60,455 bases of DNA from JBBIMS01 sp964531645. Its GTDB lineage: Bacteria > Acidobacteriota > Aminicenantia > JBFLYD01 > JBBIMS01. A program made the position numbers and the translations under genes. The stretch covers positions 1 to 60,455 of the forward strand of contig CAZHEF010000012.1 in NCBI GenBank assembly GCA_964531645.1, written 5' to 3'. Of the stretch, positions 27,146 through 35,837 are shown in pieces. Numbering within the stretch: position 1 is the first letter of the stretch; every line of letters begins with the position of its first letter. The notes under the pieces are model-generated. The model had not been told where the DNA came from. It worked only from the letters and a program-made list of their open reading frames with translations, and did no database searches.

Positions 27146-27193
27146 GTCCAAAAATAAAATGCCATGAATTCCTCCTCCGCTCAGCGAAAAAAC

Positions 27194-27221
27194 TTGACTT
27201 TTACTGAAGGGATGATAAATT
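27194..27221 (+). promoter_or_regulatory. Candidate promoter of the GT-C-like gene
   Basis: TTGACT (27194-27199), 16 nt, TAAATT (27216-27221), with a leader of about 50 nt to the ATG at 27277. It is divergent from the tetR promoter. The -10 is a modest match. Confidence 0.35.
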
Positions 27222-27276
27222 TTAATATGATTCTTAAAGAGTTTTCTTTTTTGGAAGTTTTTCTTGAGGATTCGCA

Positions 27277-29022
27277 ATGAGAAGAGATTATCTGCCGATT
27301 CTTTTTATATCTTTCGGAATTTTAATCTTCTCCCTCACAAGCGATATGGCAAGGATGAGAAGAGGCGGGTTTATGTCTGATGAGGCTACCTATTTTACAA
27401 TGGCTATGAGCATTGCCCATGATGGTGATTTACTCTACACAAAAGATGATCTCGTAAGGGTATATGAGAAATTTCCTGTTGGTCCCCAGGGTTTGTTTCT
27501 TAAAAAGGGTAAAGAGGGTAGATTATTCTATGCTAAATCCTTTGCATATCCCCTTTTTGTCTCTCCATTTTTTGCAATTTTTGGATACAAAGGGTTCTTT
27601 GTCTTTCATTCCCTTCTTATTTTTCTTGCTCTTACAGCAGGATACCTTTTCCTTAAAGATTTTGGCTCATCCTCCCTCATCTCTATAACATTTGTATTTG
27701 CATCTGTTTGCTGGATATATTTCTGGTGGATGACATCCGAACTCTTTTTGTTTTCCCTCATATTCCTTGCTTTATTTTTCTGGCTTTATAAATTCACAAA
27801 TCCCCAGTTCCTCCCTTACAAATTTTTAGTGGACAAAAGCTCTGATTTTATATCAGCCATTATTTTTGGTATTGCTACATTTGCAAAGCCTCCATTGGTA
27901 ATTTTTGCAGGATTCTTCGCTCTTTTTTATTTTTTCAAGAAAGAGTTTTTTTACTCAATCCTTTTATTTTTGATAGTTGCTTTAACTGCTTTTTCCTTCT
28001 TTGGAATAAATTTTCTTCTCACTGGTGACCCCAACTACATGGGAGGGGATAGGAAATCTTTCTATTTCCATTGGCCCTATGAAAAGAAGGAATATACTTT
28101 TGAAAATATGGGTTATTTAATGACCTCAGAGAATTACTGGAAGAGATTTCATCTTACACCTCAAATGTTTTTCTCCAATATTTTTTATTACTTTTTTGGA
28201 AGATATTCTGGAATGGCATGGTATTATTTTCCCGCTTTTCTTTCTCTAATTATCTTTATTTTTAGAAAAAACAAAGAACTATGGGAGTATTTTGTCCTTG
28301 GAGGAGCTATCTTTATAATCCTTGTAATGATAGCTTTATCCCCTGACGCCTACTATGGGGGCGGAGGGGCTATCGGAAATAGATATTTTATGGGTCTTTA
28401 TCCTGCTTTTTTCTTTATTGGAAGGGGAAAGGGATTTAAGAGTATTATTCTTGAATGGTTCATGGCTCTATTCTTTCTCTCCTCTATCTTTTTCAATCCC
28501 CTTTATGCATCTTCTTTTCCAGGAACCCATGTAAAAACTTTTCCTTTCAAAGTTATTCCACCTGAATACACATTGGTGGAAAATTACTCTACCAACACAA
28601 ATCCCAATGCCTTCAGAATACCCTTTGGAGAGGGACCCTTATATTATATCTATTTTATGGATGATAATTTTTACAAAAGGGAAGGTATGGGTTTCTGGAC
28701 AGTTGGTAAAGGGACATGCGAGATGATGGTGGAGGTTACAAAGAAATGCATGGGAATCCAGCTGAAAATTACAAATAATCCAGGAAGAACCCCCAATAAA
28801 ATAGTTGTTAAAGTGAATGGAAAGAGAGAGAAGCTTTCAATGTTATCCTCAGAGACAAAATTTCTTAAATTTTATGGAAAAGGTTTCCGTTTCAAAAGAC
28901 ATTTTCTCTTCCATTTAAAGGTTTACTCGAAAAATTTCTACAACCCTTATTTTTCTGAAGAGGGAAACCCTGACAACAGAAATCTTGGAGTTTTTGTTGA
29001 GATAATGCCTATTCTTGAGTGA
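27277..29022 (+). CDS. Multi-pass membrane protein, GT-C glycosyltransferase-like
   Basis: A 581-residue inner-membrane protein with about ten helices in the first 400 residues and a soluble C-terminal domain of about 150 residues. The first extracytoplasmic loop carries 'GGFMSDEATYFTMAMSI', an acidic Asp-Glu motif in the position used by GT-C enzymes of the ArnT/GT39 type to bind a lipid-phosphate sugar donor. Exact family and substrate were not recognised. The C-terminal part ('YYIYFMDDNFYKREGMGFW' onward) looks beta-rich, like a carbohydrate-binding domain. Transcribed alone, divergent from tetR. Confidence 0.7.
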   Translation: MRRDYLPILFISFGILIFSLTSDMARMRRGGFMSDEATYFTMAMSIAHDGDLLYTKDDLVRVYEKFPVGPQGLFLKKGKEGRLFYAKSFAYPLFVSPFFAIFGYKGFFVFHSLLIFLALTAGYLFLKDFGSSSLISITFVFASVCWIYFWWMTSELFLFSLIFLALFFWLYKFTNPQFLPYKFLVDKSSDFISAIIFGIATFAKPPLVIFAGFFALFYFFKKEFFYSILLFLIVALTAFSFFGINFLLTGDPNYMGGDRKSFYFHWPYEKKEYTFENMGYLMTSENYWKRFHLTPQMFFSNIFYYFFGRYSGMAWYYFPAFLSLIIFIFRKNKELWEYFVLGGAIFIILVMIALSPDAYYGGGGAIGNRYFMGLYPAFFFIGRGKGFKSIILEWFMALFFLSSIFFNPLYASSFPGTHVKTFPFKVIPPEYTLVENYSTNTNPNAFRIPFGEGPLYYIYFMDDNFYKREGMGFWTVGKGTCEMMVEVTKKCMGIQLKITNNPGRTPNKIVVKVNGKREKLSMLSSETKFLKFYGKGFRFKRHFLFHLKVYSKNFYNPYFSEEGNPDNRNLGVFVEIMPILE

Positions 29023-29336
29023 GCGAGAAGAGCGTGAAAAACAGGGAAAACAAGAGAAATAAGCCAGTTTTTTGGAACTAACCCATATTCCGCATCATGA
29101 CTACGATTTCCATTTAAAAATTGTTTCTCTAAGCCCATAGGCATAAAGTGCAGAATTGTAAAATGCAAATTTTAAATTGTAGATTTCAAATTGATTAACT
29201 GCACTTTTCAAAGATTCCACAATAATATGAACGGATTTCTTTTTTTTCTGCAATTTTACATTTTAAAATTTCCAATTTTCAATTTCCAATAACCCCTAAT
29301 TTTGGGCAATTTTACAAAAATCGTGCGGAATTTGGG
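29023..29336. other. Intergenic region with dispersed AT-rich repeats
   Basis: 314 bp without a supportable gene. It starts with a short GCGAGAAG-type purine repeat (29020-29036), which also occurs after nrdJ, and continues with alternating motifs such as 'AATTTTAAATTG' and 'TTCCAATTTTCAATTTCC'. 'AGTGCAG' (29147-29153) and 'CTGCACT' (29200-29206) form a 7-bp inverted repeat with a 46-nt loop. No promoter or riboswitch was recognised. Confidence 0.4.
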
Positions 29337-30005
29337 CTAGCGATTTTCCCTTTTCTCAATAATTTTTTGGGCTAACCAATCAGCCCACTCTTTAATACCT
29401 TCCCCTGTTTTTGCAGATGTCATGAATATTTTTAACTTAGGATTTATTTCCATTGCATTGTTGATAAGAGCATTTATGTCAGTATCTATGTGAGGAATTA
29501 GGTCCATTTTATTTATTATTAAAGCAGAAGATTCCATGAACATTAATGGATATTTTTTGGGTTTGTCCTCTCCTTCTGGTGCAGAAAGAATCATTACTTT
29601 AATGTCTTCTCCAACTTTGAATTCAGCAGGACAAACGAGGTTCCCAACATTTTCAATTATTATGATGTCAAGATCGTTAAAATCAAAATTTTCGATTGCC
29701 TGGGAGACCATATTTGCATCGAGATGACATTCTCCACCTGTGTTTAACTGAATAACCGGGATTCCTTTTTTTTCCAATTTTTCAGCATCAATGGATGAAG
29801 TTATATCTCCCTCAATCACTCCAAACCTGAATTTTTCTTTAAGGGCATCTATCGTCCTTTCAATTAAGGTTGTCTTACCTGAACCAGGTGCACTCATTAA
29901 ATTTACAACGAATAAACTGGAAGAGTCGAAAAATTCGCGATTTTTCATTGCAATTCTATTGTTTTCCTCAAAGACACTCTGTCTTACATTTATAACCTTT
30001 ACCAT
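29337..30005 (-). CDS. hypB: Hydrogenase/urease nickel-incorporation GTPase HypB
   Basis: A SIMIBI-class GTPase that delivers nickel to [NiFe]-hydrogenase together with HypA. The P-loop 'SAPGSGKTTLIERT' lies near residue 40, 'GDITSSIDAEKLEK' and 'NTGGECHLDANMV' are HypB signatures (metal-site Cys and His in 'GECHLDA'), and 'NKMDL' recognises guanine. There is no N-terminal His-rich or CxxCGC nickel-storage segment, so it is the minimal form. The second of two adjacent ATG codons is better spaced from GGAGG. The TGA of hypA overlaps the first ATG. No hydrogenase genes are in the window. Confidence 0.95.
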   Translation of the reverse strand: MVKVINVRQSVFEENNRIAMKNREFFDSSSLFVVNLMSAPGSGKTTLIERTIDALKEKFRFGVIEGDITSSIDAEKLEKKGIPVIQLNTGGECHLDANMVSQAIENFDFNDLDIIIIENVGNLVCPAEFKVGEDIKVMILSAPEGEDKPKKYPLMFMESSALIINKMDLIPHIDTDINALINNAMEINPKLKIFMTSAKTGEGIKEWADWLAQKIIEKRENR

Positions 30006-30346
30006 CATTCAACCTCCAGAGTTTCTATTATAACATCTTTTCCCGTTAATATTTCTGAATTTATGTCTCCGCAGTAAGGGCATATGAGAACTCTTTCCTG
30101 AATGCTGTAAACCTTTCCACAATTGGAGCATTTTGCTGAGCTCGGAACGATTTCCATTTTAAGCTCTGCATTCTCTGCTATTGTCCCTTTGGAAATAATC
30201 GAAAAATAAAATTGAATGCTTTCAGGGTTAAATCCTGTTATCTCTCCAATTTTTATGTGTATTCTTAAAATTCTATTTGCTTTTTCACAATGGGCATTCT
30301 CAAGCGATACTCTAAGTATCTCTTCAGTTATTGAAAGTTCGTGAAT
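30005..30346 (-). CDS. hypA: Hydrogenase/urease nickel-metallochaperone HypA, ATT start
   Basis: A full-length 113-residue HypA, recognisable only if translation starts at ATT (30346-30344). AGGAGG stands 5 nt upstream, and the next residues are His-Glu-Leu-Ser, matching the invariant 'MHE(L)S' start of HypA in which His2 and the N-terminus bind nickel. Family features continue: 'NPESIQFYFSII', the zinc site 'CSNCGK...CPYCGD', and an end that overlaps hypB (ATGA). No ATG, GTG or TTG upstream in this frame would keep the His2 position. It follows sufU after 95 nt of repeat-like sequence, so it may be transcribed with suf. Confidence 0.9.
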   Translation of the reverse strand: MHELSITEEILRVSLENAHCEKANRILRIHIKIGEITGFNPESIQFYFSIISKGTIAENAELKMEIVPSSAKCSNCGKVYSIQERVLICPYCGDINSEILTGKDVIIETLEVE

Positions 30347-30361
30347 CCTAACCTCCTATAT

Positions 30362-30438
30362 AAAAGTAAAAAGTTAAAAGTAGAGAGTGAAAAGTTACTT
30401 CTTTTCTAACTTTTAAATTTTGCATATTGCCTTTTAAC
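30362..30438. repeat. Heptamer-like repeats between sufU and hypA
   Basis: Degenerate units of AAAAGT(A/T) on the left half (30364-30396) and their complement, (A)ACTTTT-type units, on the right (30404-30438). The two halves could fold back on each other in RNA. Same repeat type as at 53444-53475. Confidence 0.4.
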
Positions 30439-30441
30439 TTT

Positions 30442-30861
30442 TCATTTTATATTTCCCAAGGCTTCTTCAAGAACATTCCAGGAAAGAACAGCGCATTTTA
30501 TCCTTATTGGAATCACTCTAACCCCTTTAAACGCTTCAAGATCTCCCAGCTCCTCATTCTCCTTTCCTTCAAATAGCATCCCTTTGAATTTTTCTGCAAT
30601 TTTCTTCACATCTTCTATCTTTTTTCCTTTTATTACTTCTGTCATCATTGAGGCTGAAGCTCTGCTTATTGAGCAACCCGCCCCATGAAATTTTATGTCT
30701 TCTATAATTCCATTTTTTACAATAAACTCAAGATGGATTTCATCTCCACAAAGAGGATTTGCACCTTCAGCGGAGGCATTGGCATCTGAAAGTCTTCCGA
30801 AATTCCTTGGATTGTTGTAATGGTCAATTATTATTTCCTTATAAAGCTCTTCTAATTCCAC
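30442..30861 (-). CDS. sufU: SufU-type iron-sulfur scaffold / sulfur-transfer protein
   Basis: A 139-residue IscU/SufU-fold protein. The three zinc- or cluster-binding Cys are in 'NPLCGDEI', 'GAGCSISRAS' and 'RIKCAVLSW'. The extra segment between the second and third Cys ('GMLFEGKENEELGDLEAFKGV') is the SufU-type insertion that IscU lacks. In Gram-positive SUF systems SufU accepts sulfur from SufS, and a zinc ion holds the Cys. It overlaps sufS by 23 nt, consistent with partnership. Confidence 0.95.
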   Translation of the reverse strand: MELEELYKEIIIDHYNNPRNFGRLSDANASAEGANPLCGDEIHLEFIVKNGIIEDIKFHGAGCSISRASASMMTEVIKGKKIEDVKKIAEKFKGMLFEGKENEELGDLEAFKGVRVIPIRIKCAVLSWNVLEEALGNIK

Positions 30862-32077
30862 GGAAAATCTCCTTAGCTTTTTTCAAAGCATCTATCATTA
30901 TATCAATTTCTTCTTCATTATTGTAAATGTAGAAACTTGCCCTTACCATTGAAGATGTATTAAATCTTGCCATAAGGGGTTGAGCACAGTGGGCGCCAAC
31001 TCTCACAGCTATCCCTTCATAATCAAGGATTGTTCCAACATCGTGGGGGTGAATATTTTCAATGTTAAAGGATATTACCCCACTTTTTATTTCAGTATTT
31101 TGTGGCCCGTAAATTTTTATTCCATCAATTTCCTTTAATCTCTCCATAGCATATCCTGTCAATTTCCTCTCCTCTTCCTGAATTTTCTCCAACCTTATAT
31201 TGTTAAGGTAGTCAATTGCTTTTCCAAGTCCTACAGCTCCTTCAACATTAGGAGTCCCTGCTTCAAATTTCCATGGAATTTCATTCCATTCTGCTCTGTC
31301 AAGCCAGACCTGGGAAATCATCTCACCTCCACCAAGGAATGGCTCCATTTTCTCGAGAATTCTCTCTTTTCCATATAAAACACCTATACCCATTGGTCCG
31401 AGCATCTTGTGTCCTGAGAAAGCAATAAAATCGCAATCGAGCTCCTTCACATCTACAGGAATGTGGGGAACAGATTGAGCACCATCTACAAGAACTATTG
31501 TGCCATTTTTATGAGCTATATCAATAATTTCCTTTATCGGGTTTATTGTTCCCAGAACATTTGAGACATGAGTTATTGCAAGGACCTTTGTTTCTGGAGT
31601 TAGAAGCTCGTTAAGTTTTTCAAGTTGGAGGGTTCCATCTTCTTTTACTGGAATAAATTTCAATCTTGCACTCTTTTCCTTTGCAAGAAGTTGCCAGGGG
31701 ATTAAGTTGCTGTGATGTTCCATAACTGTTAGAAGGATCTCACTCCCTTCTTTTATATTTTTCCTTCCCCATGAATGAGCCACAAGATTTATTGCCTCTG
31801 TCGTATTTCTTGTGAAGACAATTGTTTTGGGACTTCCTGAATTTATAAATCTTGCCACTTTCACTCTTGCTTCCTCATAGAGCCTTGTTGCTTCCTCTGA
31901 TATATAATAAACACCTCTGTGAACATTAGAGTTAAAATTCTTATAATAATTATTTATAGCTTCAATTACCTGGATTGGCTTCTGGGTTGTTGCAGCACTG
32001 TCAAGATAGATAAATCTCTTACCTCTTACTTTAATTTTTAAAATGGGGAAATCCTCTCTTAATTTTTTAAAATCCAT
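30839..32077 (-). CDS. sufS: SufS cysteine desulfurase
   Basis: A 412-residue PLP-dependent group-II cysteine desulfurase that removes sulfur from cysteine for cluster assembly. The PLP lysine is in 'AFSGHKMLGP', and the active-site Cys that carries the persulfide is in 'RVGAHCAQP'. Other signatures are 'THVSNVLGTINP' and 'VDGAQSVPH'. The short active-site loop is typical of SufS rather than IscS. It is 13 nt after sufD and overlaps sufU, so this is a suf C-B-D-S-U operon. Confidence 0.96.
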   Translation of the reverse strand: MDFKKLREDFPILKIKVRGKRFIYLDSAATTQKPIQVIEAINNYYKNFNSNVHRGVYYISEEATRLYEEARVKVARFINSGSPKTIVFTRNTTEAINLVAHSWGRKNIKEGSEILLTVMEHHSNLIPWQLLAKEKSARLKFIPVKEDGTLQLEKLNELLTPETKVLAITHVSNVLGTINPIKEIIDIAHKNGTIVLVDGAQSVPHIPVDVKELDCDFIAFSGHKMLGPMGIGVLYGKERILEKMEPFLGGGEMISQVWLDRAEWNEIPWKFEAGTPNVEGAVGLGKAIDYLNNIRLEKIQEEERKLTGYAMERLKEIDGIKIYGPQNTEIKSGVISFNIENIHPHDVGTILDYEGIAVRVGAHCAQPLMARFNTSSMVRASFYIYNNEEEIDIMIDALKKAKEIFRGIRRAL

Positions 32078-32090
32078 TCTTACACCCCTT

Positions 32091-33302
32091 TTACTCCTTT
32101 AACTTTTCCTCAATTATTTCTTCAATCTCGTCTTTTTTAAAATATAGATTGTTCAAAACAGACATTAGAAACCCTTTACCTATAATATTTTTAGCAATGG
32201 AAGGCTCTATTCCTCTACTTTCAAGATAAAATATTTTTTCAAGATTTAGCGGAAAAACCGAGGCTCCGTGGGAAGCTCTACAATCATTTTCATCTATCCA
32301 TAGAGAGGGAATAGCATCTGCTTTTGCTTCCTTTCCTGTGAAAAGAATTTCTCCTTTTTGGAAGACTTTTGCTCCAGTTGCGCCTTTCTTCACATGGGTC
32401 AAACCTCTCCATACGCCCTTTCCTTTCTCTCCAACAATCCCCCTTGAAAAAATTGAGCTTTTTGTTTCGGGAGAATTGTGAACAATTTCGAACAAAAGGT
32501 CAAATTTTTGCTGGTTCGTAGCAGTAATTATTGAGCGGATTTCAGCAATGGAATTTTTTTCGTTCATGGACAGGGAGAAATTTCCGATGGTATTTCCATT
32601 TCCAAGTTCTATGGTGATGTCGTAAAGATGAGAATTAGCTCCAAGATAAGCTTTTTTAAAAAAGAAATCCCAACCCTTTGCTTTTCTTCTGTTTAGAGTA
32701 ATTATCTTTGCCGATGCTCCCTCTTCAAGATATATTTCGAGAAGGGATGTTTTTAGAGAGTTTTCATCCATTTCCTCAGATTGGAAATCTTCAATGAATG
32801 TAAATTCAGAGTTATTTTCAGCATAAATAATTGTCTTGTTTATAAGAGTTTTGTCTTTAATAGAGAGATTTTTTCCTGTGATGGGTTTCTCAATTTTTGA
32901 GCCACTTTTTACATGAAGGTAAAATCCGTTTTTCCAGAGAGAATTCCCGAGAGACTGGAACTTTCCATCCTCGCCTTTTATGAGATTTCTTTCAAATAAT
33001 TTTTTGAGAATTTCAGGGTAAAGTTTTACTGCGGAAGAAAGGTCAGTAAGGAGGTAAGCGGATTCTTGGAAAACTTTATTTTTTAAATTTTTTGAATCTA
33101 CAAGGACAATTCCCTCATCATAATCAAAAAATTGTTCTGCTCCTTTAGCAGAAAAATCAAGATCCTCAAGCCTGAGGGAAGAGATGTTCACCCTTTTCCA
33201 TTGGGGAAAAGGTTGATTGTAGAATAAGTTTAAATTTTTCTTTCTCAGACTTTTCAGCCAGTCGGGCTCAGAGAGATTGTCAATAATTTTCTCAAGGTTC
33301 AT
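32091..33302 (-). CDS. sufD: SufD Fe-S assembly scaffold subunit
   Basis: A 403-residue protein of the SufB/SufD beta-helix family. The C-terminal 'ADAIPSLWIDENDCRASHGASV' region, spread over residues about 335-355, corresponds to the conserved SufD segment with the His thought to act in cluster assembly. The N-terminal half is divergent, which is usual for SufD. It forms the SufBC2D complex with the neighbours. The ATG overlaps the sufB stop by 4 nt. Confidence 0.93.
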   Translation of the reverse strand: MNLEKIIDNLSEPDWLKSLRKKNLNLFYNQPFPQWKRVNISSLRLEDLDFSAKGAEQFFDYDEGIVLVDSKNLKNKVFQESAYLLTDLSSAVKLYPEILKKLFERNLIKGEDGKFQSLGNSLWKNGFYLHVKSGSKIEKPITGKNLSIKDKTLINKTIIYAENNSEFTFIEDFQSEEMDENSLKTSLLEIYLEEGASAKIITLNRRKAKGWDFFFKKAYLGANSHLYDITIELGNGNTIGNFSLSMNEKNSIAEIRSIITATNQQKFDLLFEIVHNSPETKSSIFSRGIVGEKGKGVWRGLTHVKKGATGAKVFQKGEILFTGKEAKADAIPSLWIDENDCRASHGASVFPLNLEKIFYLESRGIEPSIAKNIIGKGFLMSVLNNLYFKKDEIEEIIEEKLKE

Positions 33303-34663
33303 CCTATAGCTCCTTCCATTTCAAGTTTTACAAGTCTGTTTAGTTCAACGGCATATTCCATTGGAAGTTCTTTGGAAATCGGTTCAATAAAGCCTCTCAC
33401 AACAAGTGCCATTGCATCCTGTTCAGAGAGTCCTCTACTCATAATATAGAAAAGTTTCTCCTCAGAAATTTTCCCTGCGGTTGCCTCATGGGTTACTGTT
33501 GCACTTTCCTCGTGGATTTCCATTATTGGAATTGTGTCAGCTTTTGAATTTTCATCAAGGATAAGACTTTGACACGATACAGAAACTTTTGAATTTGAAG
33601 CTCCCTTAACAATTTTTACAAGACCTCTGTATGTTGATTTTCCTCCATCCTTTGAAATACTTTTTGATATAATTACTGAGCTTGTATTGGGCGCAAGATG
33701 AATTACCTTTGAACCAGTGTCCTTTATCTGTCCTTTCCCTGCAAAGGTCAGGTTTAAATGTTCAGCTCTTGCTCCTTCTCCTATAAGAACCGATGCAGGG
33801 TAGAGCATGGTAACACCGCTTCCCATGGAACCTCCGACCCATTCCATCACTCCATCCTTTTCAACAATTGCTCTTTTGGTATTTAAATTTAAAACATTCT
33901 TACTCCAGTTCTGTATTGTTGTGTATCTTACCCTTGCCCCTTCTTTGACAAAAATTTCAACTGCTGCAGAGTGAAGGGAGTGTTCTGAATAGACTGGAGC
34001 AGTGCACCCTTCAACATAGTGAACAAAACTACCTTTGTCCGCAATAATCAAAGTATGTTCAAATTGCCCGACAAGGGCAGAGCTTATTCGGAAGTAACTC
34101 TGGAGAGGGAAGGGAACATGAACCCCAGGAGGGACATAAACAAAGCTTCCACCACTCCAGACAGCTCCGTGAAGAGCTGAGAACTTATTGTCAGAGAGAG
34201 GGATGCACTTTGTCATAAAATATTCCTTTACAAGCTCTGGATACTCCTTTACTGCTGTATCCATATCGCAAAAGATAATTCCCAGTTTTTCCAGCTGTTC
34301 TTTAAGACTTGCATAAACTACCTCTGACTGATACTGGGCCACAACTCCTGCAAGATACTTCTTCTCAGCCTCAGGAATTCCAAGTTTTTCATAGGTCTGG
34401 CGTATATTTTCAGGCAGATCTTCCCATTTCCTTCTTTTTTCTTGAATAGGTTTTACATAATAGGTTATTTCATCAAAATTTAATGCAGACAGGTCAGGAC
34501 CAAATGAGGGCATAGGTTTTTGCAGGAAGATTTCGAGGGAATGAAGTCTTTTTTCCCTCATCCATTCAGGTTCATTTTTTATATAAGAAATAGCTTCAAC
34601 TACTTTTTTGGAAAGCCCTTTTTCTACTCTGAAAAATTCTTCTTCTTTATAAAGTTCTTCCAT
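33299..34663 (-). CDS. sufB: SufB Fe-S assembly scaffold subunit
   Basis: The core scaffold subunit of SufBC2D (454 residues). 'YVPPGVHVPFPLQSYFRI' and 'YVEGCTAPVYSEHSLHSAAVEIF', across residues about 195-260, are diagnostic, and 'HEATAGKISEEKLFYIMSRGL' forms the C-terminal core. ATG at 34663 was chosen: GGAGGGAGG lies just upstream, and the open frame that extends further is the overlapping end of sufC read in another frame. It overlaps sufC by 17 nt and sufD by 4 nt. Confidence 0.96.
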   Translation of the reverse strand: MEELYKEEEFFRVEKGLSKKVVEAISYIKNEPEWMREKRLHSLEIFLQKPMPSFGPDLSALNFDEITYYVKPIQEKRRKWEDLPENIRQTYEKLGIPEAEKKYLAGVVAQYQSEVVYASLKEQLEKLGIIFCDMDTAVKEYPELVKEYFMTKCIPLSDNKFSALHGAVWSGGSFVYVPPGVHVPFPLQSYFRISSALVGQFEHTLIIADKGSFVHYVEGCTAPVYSEHSLHSAAVEIFVKEGARVRYTTIQNWSKNVLNLNTKRAIVEKDGVMEWVGGSMGSGVTMLYPASVLIGEGARAEHLNLTFAGKGQIKDTGSKVIHLAPNTSSVIISKSISKDGGKSTYRGLVKIVKGASNSKVSVSCQSLILDENSKADTIPIMEIHEESATVTHEATAGKISEEKLFYIMSRGLSEQDAMALVVRGFIEPISKELPMEYAVELNRLVKLEMEGAIG

Positions 34664-35837
34664 TCTCCTCCCTCCTTCCAGCTTCCCTGACCCAATCATA
34701 ACCTTTTGCTTCCAGTTCTTTGGCCAGTTCTTTCTCTCCTGAAAGAAGGATTTTTCCATCAATTATTACATGGACAAAGTCAGGCTCGATGTAATGAAGT
34801 ATTCTCTGATAATGAGTTATTATGAGGATGCTCATTGGAGGTTCTTTTATTTTCTTTATGCCATCTGCGACAATTTTTAAAGCATCAATATCAAGACCAG
34901 AATCAGGTTCATCAAGTATTGAAAGGGAAGGTTTGAGGATTGCCATCTGGAGTATTTCACTCCTCTTTTTCTCCCCTCCAGAAAAATTCACATTTACATA
35001 TCTTGTAAGGAATGGCATATCCATTTCAAGGGTTTTCATTTTCTCTAAGAGCCCTTTTCTGAACTGGGTTATTGAAACATCTGATCCATTCAAGGAGTTG
35101 TAGGAAGTTCTCAGGAAGTTTTCGAGGGATACTCCATCTATCTCCTCAGGATACTGAAATGCAAGAAACATTCCCATTCTCGCCCTTTTAAATGGAGGGA
35201 GCTCATTTATCTCTTCTCCCTTGAAAAGAATCCTTCCCTTAGTGATTTTATAGTTGGGTCTTCCCATAAGGGCATAGGCGAGGGTGCTTTTTCCAGTCCC
35301 ATTTGGCCCCATTAAAGCATGGATCTCCCCTTCTTTGATTGAGAGATTTATACCTTTCAAAATCTCCTTTTCTCCTACAGATATATGAAGATTTTCGATT
35401 TTTAATATTTCTTTCATGCTCTCTCCTTTCCTTACTATGAAACTTTTCAGTTGAATCCTTCCATGAGGACAGAGTTTTGGTTTGCTCAATGAGAAACAAA
35501 TTGACTTATCTGTCCTTGATTTGCAGGCATTGTATCTTTTTAGATCCTGAATCGCTGATAAATCTTTCTGGAATTCCTTCAGAACCACCTCTAATATCTC
35601 TTTTTTCAATTCACCCAAACCTTCAAGATTGAGGGAAAAATAGCTCCAGTAGCCAATTTTTCTGCTTTTTATCATTCCTGATTTTTTTAGAACAGAGAGA
35701 TGATGGGAGATTAAAGGTTGAGAGGTTCTCAGAACTCCAGTAAGTTCGCAAACACACATCTCGTTTTCTTTAAGAAGATTTAAAATCCTTAGTCTCCTTT
35801 TGTCAGTCAAAATCTTTATGAAATTTATTAAATTCAT
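34647..35837 (-). CDS. sufC: ArsR-type regulator fused in frame to SufC ATPase
   Basis: One uninterrupted frame encodes an ArsR-family regulator (residues 1 to about 95) and the SufC ABC ATPase (from about 141). The ArsR part has the helix-turn-helix 'LRTSQPLISHHLSVLKKSG' and Cys28/Cys30 ('CVCELTG'), then a tail with three more Cys ('NACKS', 'SICFS', 'LCPHG'). SufC carries Walker A 'GPNGTGKST', the signature 'NFSGGEKKRSE' and Walker B 'LSILDEPDSGLD', and powers the SufBCD scaffold. A second start at 35417, with AAGGAG upstream, would make a normal 256-residue SufC alone, so either a fusion or two products are possible. ATG at 35837 was chosen over TTG at 35846. The regulator probably represses this operon, like SufR (inference). 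Confidence 0.9.
   Translation of the reverse strand: MNLINFIKILTDKRRLRILNLLKENEMCVCELTGVLRTSQPLISHHLSVLKKSGMIKSRKIGYWSYFSLNLEGLGELKKEILEVVLKEFQKDLSAIQDLKRYNACKSRTDKSICFSLSKPKLCPHGRIQLKSFIVRKGESMKEILKIENLHISVGEKEILKGINLSIKEGEIHALMGPNGTGKSTLAYALMGRPNYKITKGRILFKGEEINELPPFKRARMGMFLAFQYPEEIDGVSLENFLRTSYNSLNGSDVSITQFRKGLLEKMKTLEMDMPFLTRYVNVNFSGGEKKRSEILQMAILKPSLSILDEPDSGLDIDALKIVADGIKKIKEPPMSILIITHYQRILHYIEPDFVHVIIDGKILLSGEKELAKELEAKGYDWVREAGRREENGRTL
35417..35432 (-). promoter_or_regulatory. Internal start site for a free SufC
   Basis: AAGGAGAGAGC directly precedes an in-frame ATG (35417-35415) that lies exactly where SufC proteins begin ('MKEILKIENLHIS'). It supports separate initiation of SufC within the ArsR-SufC frame. 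Confidence 0.6.

Noticed and set aside
27101..27277. 59 extra residues at the N-terminus of the TetR protein
   Set aside because: The stretch covers a perfect TTGACA-17-TAAAAT promoter, and TetR proteins begin at the chosen ATG.
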